DNA from: Alpinimonas psychrophila
GTDB lineage: Bacteria > Actinomycetota > Actinomycetes > Actinomycetales > Microbacteriaceae
NCBI RefSeq assembly: GCF_014137865.1
Contig: NZ_JACGWU010000001.1
Location: 620,001 to 684,000, forward strand
Length of the DNA: 64,000 nucleotides
Reading direction: 5' to 3'
A program made the translations under genes and the position numbers. This document shows, in pieces, positions 46,236 through 55,192 of the stretch. Below the pieces are notes generated by a model that saw only the letters and a program-made list of their open reading frames with translations, was not told where the DNA came from and did no database searches. The stretch's first letter is position 1; each line of letters begins with the position of its first letter.

Positions 46236-46850
46236 CTAGCTTTCTTGAGGCTGAAGGGAGGTGGCCACACGCCCCAAAAAGTATTCGTGCACTCTGGTAT
46301 CACCATTCACTTCGGGATGAAATGATATTCCCAGAAGGTTCCCTTGCTCCACGGCGACAATCCGTCCGTCCTCTAAGCGTGCAAGAACTTTTACGTCGGG
46401 GCCGACACGTTCCACAATGGGTGCGCGAATAAAGGTCGCAGAAATTTTGCCACTGGTAATCTCCGGAATGGAGAGATTCGTCTCAAACGAGTCGACCTGA
46501 GTTCCGAAGGCATTGCGACGCACATCGACATCGAGGCCACCCAGCGTCTTCTGGTCATCCATGGCATCCAGAACAGTGCGCGAAAGCATGATGAGGCCGG
46601 CACACGTGCCAAAGACGGGGAGACCCGCTGCAATAGCGGCTTTCAGAGGCTCGTAGAGACCAAAGAGCCGCACAAGCTTATCCATGACGGAGGATTCACC
46701 ACCGGGGATCACGAGACCGTCGACAGATCCAAGCTCCTCGGGGCGACGTACTTTGATCACTTCGGCGCCGAGACGTTCGAGAACAACAATGTGTTCCCGA
46801 ACATCCCCTTGAAAAGCGAGAACGCCTATGCGCAGCGGTTTACCAACCAC
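46236..46850 (-). CDS. pdxT: Pyridoxal 5'-phosphate synthase glutaminase subunit
   Basis: PdxT supplies ammonia to PdxS for vitamin B6 synthesis. The GTG at 46850 gives 204 residues opening [20 protein letters not shown] and overlaps the pdxS stop by 11 bases; an ATG at 46889 would add 13 residues with no ribosome binding site. The nucleophile is in [11 protein letters not shown], the oxyanion region in [12 protein letters not shown], and the His-Glu pair in SFHPEVNGD. Both subunits are encoded together, which indicates the DXP-independent B6 route. Confidence 0.94.
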   Translation of the reverse strand: MVGKPLRIGVLAFQGDVREHIVVLERLGAEVIKVRRPEELGSVDGLVIPGGESSVMDKLVRLFGLYEPLKAAIAAGLPVFGTCAGLIMLSRTVLDAMDDQKTLGGLDVDVRRNAFGTQVDSFETNLSIPEITSGKISATFIRAPIVERVGPDVKVLARLEDGRIVAVEQGNLLGISFHPEVNGDTRVHEYFLGRVATSLQPQES

Positions 46851-47748
46851 GATCAGCGAGGCGGTGGGGTGCCGGAATGTCATTGACATTGATGCCCACC
46901 ATTGCTTCGCCCAAACCGCGAGAAGTCTCGAGAATTACGGCCGGGTCATCGTAGAAAGCTGCGACCTTGACGATTGCCGCAGCGCGAGCCGCGGGATTTC
47001 CGGACTTGAAGATTCCCGAACCAACAAAGACCCCATCGGCACCCAATTGCAGCATCATGGCGGCATCCGCTGGTGTTGCTACTCCCCCGGCGGTGAAAAG
47101 TGGAACGGGCAAGCGGCCAGCACCGGCAACCTCGGCAACGAGTTCATAGGGAGCCTGGAGTTCCTTGGCGGCGACGTACAACTCATCTTTGCTCATCGAA
47201 GAAAGTACGCGAATTTGCGAATTAATCTTGCGGATGTGCTTGGTTGCCTCGGAAACGTCGCCGGTTCCTGCTTCACCCTTGGAGCGAATCATTGCGGCGC
47301 CTTCGTTGATGCGGCGAAGAGCCTCACCCAAGTTCGTTGCTCCACAGACAAAGGGAATCTGGAACGCCCATTTGTCGATGTGGTTCACGTAGTCGGCAGG
47401 ACTGAGAACCTCGGATTCATCAATGAAGTCAACGTTGAGCGCGGCCAGAATCTGAGCTTCAACAAAATGACCAATGCGCGCCTTTGCCATGACGGGAATC
47501 TTGACCGCGGCTTGGATACCTTCAATGAGGTCGGGGTCGCTCATGCGGGCAACGCCGCCCTGCGCGCGAATATCGGCAGGGACACGCTCGAGAGCCATGA
47601 CGGCTATGGCGCCAGCATCTTCAGCGATGCGAGCCTGCTCGGCGTTGACGACATCCATAATGACACCGCCCTTGAGTTGCTCGGCAAGACCGCGCTTGAC
47701 GCGGCTGCTTCCGGTGTTGGAGGAGTTCTGAGCTTCAGTCATTTTCAC
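46840..47748 (-). CDS. pdxS: Pyridoxal 5'-phosphate synthase lyase subunit
   Basis: PdxS builds PLP from ribose 5-phosphate, glyceraldehyde 3-phosphate and ammonia. The 302-residue TIM barrel shows [39 protein letters not shown], the lysine segment [20 protein letters not shown] and the second signature [20 protein letters not shown]. The phosphate sites appear intact. It is followed by pdxT and preceded, 36 bases upstream, by the HIT gene. Confidence 0.97.
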   Translation of the reverse strand: MKMTEAQNSSNTGSSRVKRGLAEQLKGGVIMDVVNAEQARIAEDAGAIAVMALERVPADIRAQGGVARMSDPDLIEGIQAAVKIPVMAKARIGHFVEAQILAALNVDFIDESEVLSPADYVNHIDKWAFQIPFVCGATNLGEALRRINEGAAMIRSKGEAGTGDVSEATKHIRKINSQIRVLSSMSKDELYVAAKELQAPYELVAEVAGAGRLPVPLFTAGGVATPADAAMMLQLGADGVFVGSGIFKSGNPAARAAAIVKVAAFYDDPAVILETSRGLGEAMVGINVNDIPAPHRLADRGW

Positions 47749-47783
47749 TACTTCTTGTCGGTGATGAGGATGATGGTAACAAA

Positions 47784-48395
47784 TTAGTTCTTAGGCCACG
47801 CATTGGCGATTGAGACGCGGACATCGCCGAGTAATGCCGTTATCGCTTTGGTCTTAGCGATTATTGGAAAGAAATTCGAGTCGGTTGCCCAACGAGGAAC
47901 AATGTGCTGGTGCAAATGATCGGCAATCCCGGCCCCTGCTAACTGCCCTTGGTTCATGCCAATATTGAACCCGTGACTGTTCGAAACTTCTTTCAAAACA
48001 CGCATTGCTGTCTGAGTCAGACTACCGATCTCTGCGATCTCTTGGGCCGTAGCTTCGTCATACAAGGCAACGTGACGGTACGGACACACCAGCAAATGAC
48101 CGCTGTTGTAGGGATATAGGTTCAAGAGAACATAGGCATATTTCCCTCTGGCGACAATCAGGCCGTCTTCATCGCTCTTCCCCGGCGCGAGGCAGAAGGG
48201 ACAATCATCATGATGCGGCTGTTGCCCGTTTTGAATGTAAGCGAGGCGATGGGGGGTCCACAAGCGCTGAAATTCGTCTGGAACGCCAGGAAGATCACTG
48301 GCAGCACGCAGATCGGCATCGGTCATTGGCATTGGCATCTGCATTGGCGCCAGCGTGTCATCAGAGAGCTCAGGGCCGCTCGCGGAGGAACTCAT
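47784..48395 (-). CDS. HIT-family nucleotide phosphorylase/hydrolase
   Basis: The 203-residue protein has a histidine-triad motif HLHQHIV in [16 protein letters not shown] (about 155-170) and a CPFC pair (about 70-73) preceding [20 protein letters not shown]. It matches the actinobacterial type next to thrS (as Rv2613c of M. tuberculosis, which splits AP4A by phosphorolysis). That activity is inferred from the family. The N-terminal 35 residues, rich in Asp, Met and Pro, are probably flexible. The ATG overlaps the thrS stop by four bases. Confidence 0.92.
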   Translation of the reverse strand: MSSSASGPELSDDTLAPMQMPMPMTDADLRAASDLPGVPDEFQRLWTPHRLAYIQNGQQPHHDDCPFCLAPGKSDEDGLIVARGKYAYVLLNLYPYNSGHLLVCPYRHVALYDEATAQEIAEIGSLTQTAMRVLKEVSNSHGFNIGMNQGQLAGAGIADHLHQHIVPRWATDSNFFPIIAKTKAITALLGDVRVSIANAWPKN

Positions 48396-50392
48396 AGGTC
48401 GCCCGCTCCCATAATCTGACGGTGATCAGCAACAGCGGCCTTCACAAGCGCGATTGCCTCGGCCACAGGAACACCGTTACGCTGCGATCCGTCACGGAAT
48501 CGGAAGCTGACGGCACCATTGGAGCGATCCTCCTCCCCAACGATCATCTGTAACGGAATCTTTTGCGCGGCAGCGTTACGGATCTTTTTCTGCATCCGGT
48601 CGTCAGAGGAATCTAATTGAGCGCGTACCCCTGACTCCTTGAGCCGAGAAATAACGTCACCGAGGTACTCCTCGTACTCGGCGGCAACGGCAATGCCAAC
48701 AACTTGAACGGGTGACAGCCACAGTGGAAAGGCCCCGGCATAGTGCTCCGTGAGAACGCCAAAGAACCTCTCAATCGAGCCAAAGAGGGCGCGGTGAATC
48801 ATGACGGGGCGATGACGCCCGCCGTCACTTCCCGTGTACTCGAGGTCGAAGCGTTCAGGCAAATTGAAGTCGAGCTGAATGGTGGACATTTGCCAGGTGC
48901 GGCCGATGGCGTCCCGAGCCTGCACAGAGATTTTCGGTCCATAGAACGCCGCTCCCCCGGGATCCGGAACCAGCGTGAGCCCAGACTCTTCGGCCACACT
49001 CCGAAGAGTCTCGGTCGCTTCATCCCAGACATCGTCGTCGCCAACGTACTTGTCGGGGTTTTTCGTGGAGAGCTCAAGGTAGAAGTCATCGAGGCCATAG
49101 TCGCGCAACAACGAGATCACGAAGTCGAGAAGCTTGGTGAGCTCGGTGCGCATGTCTTCACGCGTGGTGAAGATGTGGGCATCATCTTGAGTCATGCCTC
49201 GCACGCGGGTGAGACCGTGTACGACGCCCGACTTCTCGTACCGATAGACCGAACCAAACTCGAACATGCGCAGGGGAAGTTCTCGGTAGCTCTTGAGACG
49301 TGACTTGAAGATCAGAATGTGGAACGGGCAGTTCATCGGCTTCAAGAAATACTGCGTGCCGACACGCGTGATTTCGCCAGCGTCGTTCTTGACTTCATCT
49401 ACGGTCATGGGCGGGAACATGCCATCGGCATACCACGCGAGGTGCCCGCTGGTCTCGAAAAGGTTTGCCTTGGTGATGTGAGGCGTATAGACGAACTCGT
49501 AGCCAGCCTCTTCATGGCGGCGACGCGAGTAATCTTCCATCTCACGACGGATGATTCCACCCTTGGGGTGGAATACGGGTAGGCCTGAGCCAACCTCCTC
49601 GGGGAACGAAAACAGGTCGAGCTCGACGCCGAGACGGCGGTGATCCCTCTTTGCTGCTTCTTCTTGGCGCTCCTGATACTCACGCAGTTCTGCTTTACTG
49701 GGCCACGCCGTTCCGTAGATGCGCTGAAGCTGGGGGTTCTTCTCACTTCCCCGCCAATAGGCTGCGGCAAGGCGTGTCAAAGCGAAGCCGTTACCGATCA
49801 TGCGAGTGTTGGGCAGATGCGGCCCGCGACACAGGTCCTTCCAGACAGTCTCTCCCGTTGCGGGATCGATATTGTCGTAGATGGTCAGCTCATTGCCGCC
49901 CACCTCCACGCTCTCGTTGTCTTCCCCGGTATTGCCACCTTTGAGGCCAATGAGTTCAAGTTTGTAGGGCTCCCCAGCGAGCTCAAGGCGCGCCTCGTCA
50001 TCGGTAACGACGCGACGGGTGTAACGCTGGCCCGAGCGAATGATGCGCTCCATGGCCTTTTCCAGCGACTTCATATCCTCAGGGTTGAATGGGACGGGAA
50101 CATCAAAGTCGTAGTAGAAACCATCGATCACGGGCGGACCAATGCCGAGTTTGGCTTCAGGGTTGATGGTCTGCACGGCCTGGGCCAAAACATGGGCAGC
50201 CGAATGACGCAGGATGCTCAGGCCTTCAGGGGAATCGATCGTCACAGGTTCAACAGCATCTCCGGCAACCAGAACGTGGGCAAGATCACGCAGTTCGTCG
50301 TTTACACGCATTGCCACAATGTTGCGCTCGGTGAAGAGTGCAAAGCCGTCGCTGGATGCCTGAATTGTCAGAGAATGGGAAAGTTCAGACAC
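48392..50392 (-). CDS. thrS: Threonyl-tRNA synthetase
   Basis: ThrS charges tRNA-Thr. I choose the GTG at 50392, 11 bases after AAGGAG; an upstream GTG at 50404 overlaps that site. The 666-residue protein has a TGS domain (about 1-60), the editing domain with [13 protein letters not shown] (about 76-88) and a catalytic class II core with [48 protein letters not shown] (motif 2) and [14 protein letters not shown] (motif 3), then the anticodon-binding domain from about residue 560. I see no T-box leader. Confidence 0.97.
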   Translation of the reverse strand: MSELSHSLTIQASSDGFALFTERNIVAMRVNDELRDLAHVLVAGDAVEPVTIDSPEGLSILRHSAAHVLAQAVQTINPEAKLGIGPPVIDGFYYDFDVPVPFNPEDMKSLEKAMERIIRSGQRYTRRVVTDDEARLELAGEPYKLELIGLKGGNTGEDNESVEVGGNELTIYDNIDPATGETVWKDLCRGPHLPNTRMIGNGFALTRLAAAYWRGSEKNPQLQRIYGTAWPSKAELREYQERQEEAAKRDHRRLGVELDLFSFPEEVGSGLPVFHPKGGIIRREMEDYSRRRHEEAGYEFVYTPHITKANLFETSGHLAWYADGMFPPMTVDEVKNDAGEITRVGTQYFLKPMNCPFHILIFKSRLKSYRELPLRMFEFGSVYRYEKSGVVHGLTRVRGMTQDDAHIFTTREDMRTELTKLLDFVISLLRDYGLDDFYLELSTKNPDKYVGDDDVWDEATETLRSVAEESGLTLVPDPGGAAFYGPKISVQARDAIGRTWQMSTIQLDFNLPERFDLEYTGSDGGRHRPVMIHRALFGSIERFFGVLTEHYAGAFPLWLSPVQVVGIAVAAEYEEYLGDVISRLKESGVRAQLDSSDDRMQKKIRNAAAQKIPLQMIVGEEDRSNGAVSFRFRDGSQRNGVPVAEAIALVKAAVADHRQIMGAGDL

Positions 50393-50430
50393 CGAAAACA
50401 GCACTCCTTAGCGAAACCACGTTGGAATCA

Positions 50431-50467
50431 ATTCTAACGACTTAAGCGTGCGCACCCCTCGAGGGGT
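50431..50467 (-). promoter_or_regulatory. Probable thrS promoter with a palindrome at the -35 region
   Basis: TAGAAT on the minus strand (50436-50431) is a good -10 element 38 bases before the thrS start. At the -35 position there is no TTGACA but a perfect 14-bp palindrome, ACCCCTCGAGGGGT (50454-50467). A palindrome here could be an operator; the protein is unknown. Confidence 0.4.
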
Positions 50468-50483
50468 AACCCACCGAATTAGG

Positions 50484-50517
50484 CAGAAAAAAACCCCGTT
50501 TTACCGGGGCTTTTTTT
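50484..50517. terminator. Bidirectional intrinsic terminator after tRNA-Val(GAC)
   Basis: CCCCG and CGGGG (50494-50498 and 50505-50509) form a 5-bp stem around a 6-base loop, extended by an A run on one side and a T run on the other (AAAAAAA and TTTTTTT). On the minus strand it ends the tRNA transcript just after tRNA-Val; it could also work for plus-strand transcription. Confidence 0.88.
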
Positions 50518-50518
50518 G

Positions 50519-50590
50519 TGAGCGATACTGGGATCGAACCAGCGACCTCTTCCGTGTCAGGGAAGCGCGCTACCGCTGCGCCAATCGCTC
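50519..50590 (-). tRNA. tRNA-Val (anticodon GAC)
   Basis: The minus strand folds into a full cloverleaf: 7-bp acceptor GAGCGAT/ATCGCTC with discriminator A, D arm GCGC/GCGC with GG in the loop, anticodon arm CTTCC-CTGACAC-GGAAG with anticodon GAC, and T arm with TTCGATC. CCA is not encoded. It is the last of three tRNAs on this strand. Confidence 0.96.
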
Positions 50591-50593
50591 TTG

Positions 50594-50611
50594 CCAGTTC
50601 TTGCGAACTGG
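50594..50611 (-). other. GNRA-capped hairpin between tRNA-Cys and tRNA-Val
   Basis: On the minus strand, CCAGTTC-GCAA-GAACTGG forms a 7-bp stem with a GCAA tetraloop and fills the spacer between the two tRNA genes. The first CCA of the stem is the encoded 3' CCA of tRNA-Cys, so the hairpin begins in the tRNA tail. It may guide RNase processing of the precursor. Confidence 0.75.
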
Positions 50612-50682
50612 AGGTGGATGCGGGATTCGAACCCGCGTGGACGGCTTTGCAGGCCGCTGCCTAGCCTCTCGGCCAATCCACC
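50609..50682 (-). tRNA. tRNA-Cys (anticodon GCA), CCA encoded
   Basis: The minus strand shows acceptor GGTGGAT/ATCCACC with discriminator U, anticodon loop CTGCAAA (anticodon GCA) and T loop TTCGAAT. It is followed directly by an encoded CCA, unlike the other three tRNAs of this window. Uridine at the discriminator position is the rule for tRNA-Cys. Confidence 0.96.
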
Positions 50683-50733
50683 ATGAGTGGTTTCCCACAC
50701 ACAGTGAGTCGGCCATTTGACTGACCACACTCG

Positions 50734-50805
50734 AGCGGATGACGAGATTCGAACTCGCGACCCTAACCTTGGCAAGGTTATGCGCTACCACTGCGCCACA
50801 TCCGC
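50734..50805 (-). tRNA. tRNA-Gly (anticodon GCC)
   Basis: The minus strand folds with acceptor GCGGATG/CATCCGC and discriminator U, D arm GCGC with GTGGTA loop, anticodon loop TTGCCAA (anticodon GCC) and T loop TTCGAAT. CCA is not encoded. It is the first of the Gly-Cys-Val series, an order often seen in Actinobacteria. The 181 bases between it and tRNA-Val(CAC) contain both promoters but no gene I can support. Confidence 0.96.
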
Positions 50806-50986
50806 TTTGCTCCCTTACGGGTGCTTTGCAACTTTACTGGAAGAGAACAGGAACGCAAAACTCACGCGCCAACGTAAGGATCTAAATGCGTATTTCGATG
50901 AGGTGATAGTGACGTGCGTCGAAGATCGCTGCCAAGTCTTGTAACCTAAAGGTCCGGGGTTTGCTTCGATATCGTTGTGGCCATCG

Positions 50987-51059
50987 GGGCGATTGGCGCA
51001 GTTGGTAGCGCGCTTCCCTCACACGGAAGAGGTCATCGGTTCGAGCCCGGTATCGCCCA
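50987..51059 (+). tRNA. tRNA-Val (anticodon CAC)
   Basis: The plus strand folds with acceptor GGGCGAT/ATCGCCC and discriminator A, D arm GCGC/GCGC, anticodon arm CTTCC-CTCACAC-GGAAG with anticodon CAC, and T loop TTCGAGC. CCA is not encoded. It is divergent from tRNA-Val(GAC) and shares most of its D and anticodon arms, so the two probably arose from a common gene. Confidence 0.96.
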
Positions 51060-51115
51060 CTCACAAGCGAAGACGAACTATCTGTCTCAACGAGGACCAT
51101 TCCGGGAAACAGCAA

Positions 51116-51145
51116 TTCGGCCCCGCGATTTTTCGCGAGGCCGAA
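51116..51145. terminator. Bidirectional hairpin between tRNA-Val(CAC) and amtB
   Basis: TTCGGCC-C-CGCGA and TCGCG-A-GGCCGAA form a 12-bp stem with one mismatch and a TTTT loop, 56 bases after tRNA-Val and 41 bases after the amtB stop on the opposite strand. T tracts on the outside are poor, but the position between converging genes suggests a shared terminator. Confidence 0.7.
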
Positions 51146-51186
51146 CGCATTGTTTCTCCTGCCGAACAGAAGACACGAGCGGGCGT

Positions 51187-52455
51187 TTAGCGCATTGCCC
51201 CGACGGTTTCGAGCGAGTAGCCCTCTTCGCCGTGAACCGAATTGTCGATTCCCGCCAGTTCGTCGGTGTTCTTTACACGGAATCCCATGGTCTTTTCGAT
51301 GACCATTCCAATGATGTAGCTGAGAACGAACGAGAAGATCATGACGGTGAAGGCCGCGATGGCTTGCTTTCCCAGCTGGTCCCATGAACCTGTTGCCAGG
51401 AGTCCAACATCCGTTGCCACGAAACCGATGAAGAGCGTTCCAATGAGGCCACCGATGAGGTGAATACCCACAACATCGAGCGAGTCATCAAAGCCAAACT
51501 TGAATTTGAGCTCGATGGCAAGGGCGCAGATGGCGCCGGCCAAGAGGCCGAGGACGATTGCCCACATTGGCGTAATGCTGGCGCACGCTGGCGTAATGGC
51601 AACGAGGCCCGTGACGGCACCAGAAGCGGCGCCAACCGACGTTGCTTTACCTTCTTTGATTCGTTCAACGATGAGCCAACCGAGAATACCGGCGGCGGGG
51701 GCAGCAATGGTGTTGATGAAGGCAAGGGAAGCAATGCCGTCCGCGGCAAGCTCGGAACCAGCGTTGAAGCCGAACCAGCCGAACCAGAGGAGGCCAGCAC
51801 CCAACAGAACTAGGGGTACGTTGTGAGGTTTGTCGACGCCCTTGGCAAAGCCAATACGCTTTCCAAGAACGAGGGCCAGGGCCAAACCAGCGGCACCGGC
51901 GTTGATATGGACGGCAGTTCCGCCGGCGAAGTCGATGGCACCAAGGTTATAGGCAATCCACCCACCGTCGGTGATCTTTCCATCCGTGACCGTGAAGTTG
52001 AAGACCCACGAAGCCACGGGGAAGTAGACCAAAGTAGCCCAAACGCCCGCGAAGACGAGCCAAGCTCCGAATTTCGCGCGGTCTGCGATTGCTCCAGAGA
52101 TCAACGCAACCGTAATGATGGCGAATGTCGCTTGGAAGGCGGCGAATGCCAACGGCGGGAACATTGCACCCTCTGGCGTCACCAGAAGACCTTCGAGGCC
52201 GATGAAGTTCGTGTCAATACCGAAGACGCCGTCAATGCCATAGAACGTATCTGTGCCGCCGTTGGAGAACGTGATGGCGTAGCCGTAGAGGACCCAAATA
52301 ACACCAATGAGAGCAAGCGAGCCAAAGCTCAGCATCATCATGCTGATGACGGACTTGGCCTTGACGAGACCACCGTAGAAGAATGCGAGTGCTGGTGTCA
52401 TCAGCAGCACTAAAGCTGAGCTGATGAGCAGGAAGGCGGTATTGCCTTGATCCAT
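51187..52455 (-). CDS. amtB: Ammonium transporter
   Basis: The 422-residue protein is an Amt/MEP channel with eleven predicted membrane helices and an N-terminus outside. The ATG at 52455 follows AGAGGATTAATA; an upstream start at 52488 is unlikely. The first pore histidine is in GGTAVHINAGAAGLALAL (about 160-177), the second in VVGIHLIGGLIGT (about 305-317), and the gate region AFFYGGLVKAKSVISMMM is near the start. Unlike many relatives it has no glnK or glnD after it; the next gene downstream is a tRNA on the other strand. A GlnR-like box lies upstream. Confidence 0.95.
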   Translation of the reverse strand: MDQGNTAFLLISSALVLLMTPALAFFYGGLVKAKSVISMMMLSFGSLALIGVIWVLYGYAITFSNGGTDTFYGIDGVFGIDTNFIGLEGLLVTPEGAMFPPLAFAAFQATFAIITVALISGAIADRAKFGAWLVFAGVWATLVYFPVASWVFNFTVTDGKITDGGWIAYNLGAIDFAGGTAVHINAGAAGLALALVLGKRIGFAKGVDKPHNVPLVLLGAGLLWFGWFGFNAGSELAADGIASLAFINTIAAPAAGILGWLIVERIKEGKATSVGAASGAVTGLVAITPACASITPMWAIVLGLLAGAICALAIELKFKFGFDDSLDVVGIHLIGGLIGTLFIGFVATDVGLLATGSWDQLGKQAIAAFTVMIFSFVLSYIIGMVIEKTMGFRVKNTDELAGIDNSVHGEEGYSLETVGAMR

Positions 52456-52547
52456 TATTAATCCTCTTTCACCTAGAGTGACGACCAATCATCCTTGCCG
52501 ATGGCACGATGACAATGTGTCTATGTGTAAGAGTTTGGGACCCACTC

Positions 52548-52585
52548 GTTTCGCACGGAGGCCGGATGTGTATCCGTGATGTTAC
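52548..52585 (-). promoter_or_regulatory. GlnR-like nitrogen control box upstream of amtB
   Basis: On the minus strand the pentamers GTAAC (52585-52581), GATAC (52574-52570), GGCCT (52563-52559) and GAAAC (52552-52548) follow each other with exactly six bases between. The GlnR consensus in Actinobacteria is gTnAC-n6-GaAAC repeated; three of the four pentamers fit. It lies 93 bases before the amtB start, in a 157-base gap shared with the zapE end. That GlnR binds here is inference. Confidence 0.55.
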
Positions 52586-52612
52586 AAACCACGGCGCAAT
52601 GTTTCGCCTGTG

Positions 52613-53647
52613 TTAAGCGTTCGTCAAAGCAATGAGGCGCGAGACGCAGCGAAGGTACTTCTTGCGATAGCCACCGTTGATCATGTCACCACCGAAAACG
52701 TCACTCATGGCGGTTCCGGATGCCCAAATGGGGATCTGTGCGTCATAAACACGGTCAATAAAAGCAACGAGACGCAAGGCATCCGTTTGATTCATGATGA
52801 CGTGCACATCTTGCAGGGCCAATACGTCAATGCCGTTAATGAGGCGCAAATACGTAGACGGGTGGATCGAACCGAGATGTTTGAGAACGTCATCGAATGA
52901 GTTATAGGCCACCCACGTGCCGCCCGCTACTGAGGCCGACACTTTCGCACTCAGATCATTCGAGGTGTAGACGCTCGCGATCCCCTCTGATGTTCGGCGT
53001 CGGTAATCCGTGCCGTCAATGCGAATGGTCTCAAAAGTTGCCGCCAGTGCGTGAATTTCTCGCAAAAAATCAGCGGCTGCGAAGCGGCCCTCTCCGAGCG
53101 CTTGCGGCGGCGTATTACTGGTGGCCGCAACCTTGGTGCCTGCAGCCATCAGCTCGCCCAACATTCGGGTCATCATCATGGTGTCGCCGGGATCATCCAG
53201 CTCAAACTCATCAATGCAGATTAAGCTCGCACCACGTAGGGCGTCGACAGCTTTCACGTAGCCGAGCGCTCCCACTAAAGAGGTGTATTGCAGGAAAGTT
53301 CCGAAATATTTGCGGCCACCAGCTACGTTCCACGCGGCGGCTAGGAGGTGGGTCTTTCCTACTCCAAAACCCCCATCAAGATAGACGCCGGGAAGTTCAG
53401 AGGCGCCCTTCTTGGCGCGAGAAAAAAGTCGGGCATGGCGAACGGTCACGGATGTCCCGGCGGCAAACTCGGCAAGGCGCACGCGCGTGCTGTCCTGGGA
53501 CGGGTAATCAGCATCCGGTACATAGGACTCAAATGAGGCTGAGTGAAAGTGAAGTGGAGGAACAAGACTGGCAACAATCTCGGCGGCATCCAGCGTGGGG
53601 TGTCGATCAACCAGAGAAACGATGTTGTCTGGCACGGTAGCGGACAT
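52613..53647 (-). CDS. zapE: Cell division protein ZapE-like ATPase
   Basis: ZapE (AFG1-like) is an ATPase linked to cell division and to membrane protein turnover. The roughly 344-residue protein shows Walker A GFGVGKTHLLA (about 105-115 of the mature frame), Walker B LICIDEFELDDPGD and an arginine-finger-like ATSNTPPQALGEGRF. The chosen ATG at 53647 lies directly after AAAGG, too close for a good ribosome binding site; a GTG four codons later would also fit. It is divergent from the rhodanese gene across 126 bases. Confidence 0.87.
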   Translation of the reverse strand: MSATVPDNIVSLVDRHPTLDAAEIVASLVPPLHFHSASFESYVPDADYPSQDSTRVRLAEFAAGTSVTVRHARLFSRAKKGASELPGVYLDGGFGVGKTHLLAAAWNVAGGRKYFGTFLQYTSLVGALGYVKAVDALRGASLICIDEFELDDPGDTMMMTRMLGELMAAGTKVAATSNTPPQALGEGRFAAADFLREIHALAATFETIRIDGTDYRRRTSEGIASVYTSNDLSAKVSASVAGGTWVAYNSFDDVLKHLGSIHPSTYLRLINGIDVLALQDVHVIMNQTDALRLVAFIDRVYDAQIPIWASGTAMSDVFGGDMINGGYRKKYLRCVSRLIALTNA

Positions 53648-53773
53648 CCTTTGGTTGCAGAGTTTTACGTCACAATACTTGGCACCCACCGCGATGAAAC
53701 GTAAAATCAAGGGTGCGACACAAGCCTATTAGGACTTATCCCGTCGCAATTGCCGATATGAAATCTTGGAGTC

Positions 53774-54673
53774 ATGACAGTTTCCCCGGATCACAACCCC
53801 AAATTCGCAAACTACGCCCATCCTGAGGCGCTCGTCAGCACAGAGTGGCTGGCAACTCGTTTGAGCGAGGACAACATTGTCGTCGTTGAATCAGATGAGG
53901 ATGTTCTGCTGTACGAAATCGGCCACATCCCTGGTGCGGTCAAAATTGATTGGCATACGGACCTCAATGACCCGGTCGTGCGCGATTACGTTAAAGGCCA
54001 AAACTTTGCTGAGCTCCTTGGGTCAAAGGGTATTTCTCGCGACACCACCGTCGTGATTTACGGCGACAAGAGCAACTGGTGGGCGGCCTATGCGCTCTGG
54101 GTTTTCAAACTTTTCGGACACCCCGATGTTCGCCTGCTGGATGGTGGACGCGACAAATGGATCTCTGAGGGCCGCGAACTGACGACCGCCAAAGCACACC
54201 GTGAATCCGTGACCTACCCTGTCATTGTTCGGGAAGACACGGCTCTGCGTGCTTTCAAGGAGGACGTCCTGGCCCATCTCGGCCAACCCCTGATCGATGT
54301 TCGCAGCCCGCAGGAATATAGCGGCGAGCGAACTCACATGCCTGACTATCCTCAAGAAGGCGCGCTCCGGGGCGGTCACATCCCGGGTGCTGCGAGTGTT
54401 CCTTGGAGCAAGGCTGCCGCCGAGGACGGAACCTTCCGCCCTCGGGCGGAGCTCGATTCCATCTATCGCGTAGGTGCTGGTTTGAAGCCCGGTGACGATG
54501 TCATTGCGTATTGCCGCATCGGTGAGCGTTCTAGCCACACGTGGTTCGTTCTCAAGTACCTGATGGGCTTTGACACGGTTCGCAACTACGACGGTTCTTG
54601 GGTCGAGTGGGGAAATGCTGTGCGCGTCCCGATTGTCATGGGAGAAGAGCCGGGAGCGTTCTCGGCTGTCTAA
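53774..54673 (+). CDS. Thiosulfate/3-mercaptopyruvate-type sulfurtransferase
   Basis: The 299-residue protein has two rhodanese domains. The N-terminal one (about 20-140) lacks the active cysteine; the C-terminal one (about 165-290) has it in [14 protein letters not shown] (Cys near residue 247), the loop of the thiosulfate-type CysA/SseA proteins. It moves sulfur from a donor to cyanide or thiol acceptors. SufE, a sulfur acceptor protein, is encoded next, so the two may pass sulfur on together (inference). No strong ribosome binding site is seen before the ATG. Confidence 0.92.
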   Translation: MTVSPDHNPKFANYAHPEALVSTEWLATRLSEDNIVVVESDEDVLLYEIGHIPGAVKIDWHTDLNDPVVRDYVKGQNFAELLGSKGISRDTTVVIYGDKSNWWAAYALWVFKLFGHPDVRLLDGGRDKWISEGRELTTAKAHRESVTYPVIVREDTALRAFKEDVLAHLGQPLIDVRSPQEYSGERTHMPDYPQEGALRGGHIPGAASVPWSKAAAEDGTFRPRAELDSIYRVGAGLKPGDDVIAYCRIGERSSHTWFVLKYLMGFDTVRNYDGSWVEWGNAVRVPIVMGEEPGAFSAV

Positions 54674-54751
54674 CCTCTGAAAGTGATTGATCAGGGGAAT
54701 CGGCACGTGACAGCAATCTGCACCTTGTTCCAGTGGGACAATGGAGGAACT

Positions 54752-55192
54752 ATGACCTTTCAGCTCCCAGCAGTTCTCAGCGAAACGCGTGACGATTTTC
54801 TTGATCTCTCGGAGACAGACCGGCTTCAGCTACTGCTTGAGTTCTCGCAAGAACTTCCGGCACTTCCTGCAAAATATGCGGAGCACCCGGAACTTCTTGA
54901 ACGCGTGGAAGAATGCCAGTCCCCTGTGTTCATCTTCGTGGATGTTAACGCCGATTCGACGGTGAGTGTCTATGCCACGGCACCTGAGCAATCTCCCACC
55001 ACGCGGGGCTTCGCCTCCATTCTCGTTCAGGGCCTCTCTGGCCTGAGCGTGGATGACGCCCTTCAGATTCCATCTGATTTTCCCGACACGCTCGGCCTCA
55101 CTAAGCTCATCTCGCCTTTGCGCGTGCGCGGTATGACCGCCATGCTCTGGCGCATCAAGCGACAGATCAAGGAAAAATCAGGCGCGGTGTGA
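54752..55192 (+). CDS. sufE: SufE-like sulfur acceptor protein
   Basis: The ATG at 54752, preceded by GGAGG, gives 146 residues opening MTFQLPAVLSETRDDFLDLS. The sulfur-accepting cysteine is in RVEECQSPVFIFV (about residue 53), in the typical VxxCQSxV setting, and FASILVQGLSGLSVDDALQI follows. SufE takes persulfide from SufS and stimulates it. Here it lies beside a rhodanese rather than in a suf operon. It overlaps the next gene by four bases (GTGA). Confidence 0.92.
   Translation: MTFQLPAVLSETRDDFLDLSETDRLQLLLEFSQELPALPAKYAEHPELLERVEECQSPVFIFVDVNADSTVSVYATAPEQSPTTRGFASILVQGLSGLSVDDALQIPSDFPDTLGLTKLISPLRVRGMTAMLWRIKRQIKEKSGAV

Noticed and set aside
46828-47787. Long open frame of 319 codons on the plus strand opposite pdxS
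   Set aside because: It is the mirror of a highly conserved gene with strong codon bias; no ribosome binding site, no recognisable domain, and pdxS explains the region fully.
50393-50518. Possible T-box leader before thrS
   Set aside because: There is no AGGGUGGNACC-type box, no specifier loop, and the stretch is too short; it contains a promoter, a palindrome and the tRNA terminator instead.
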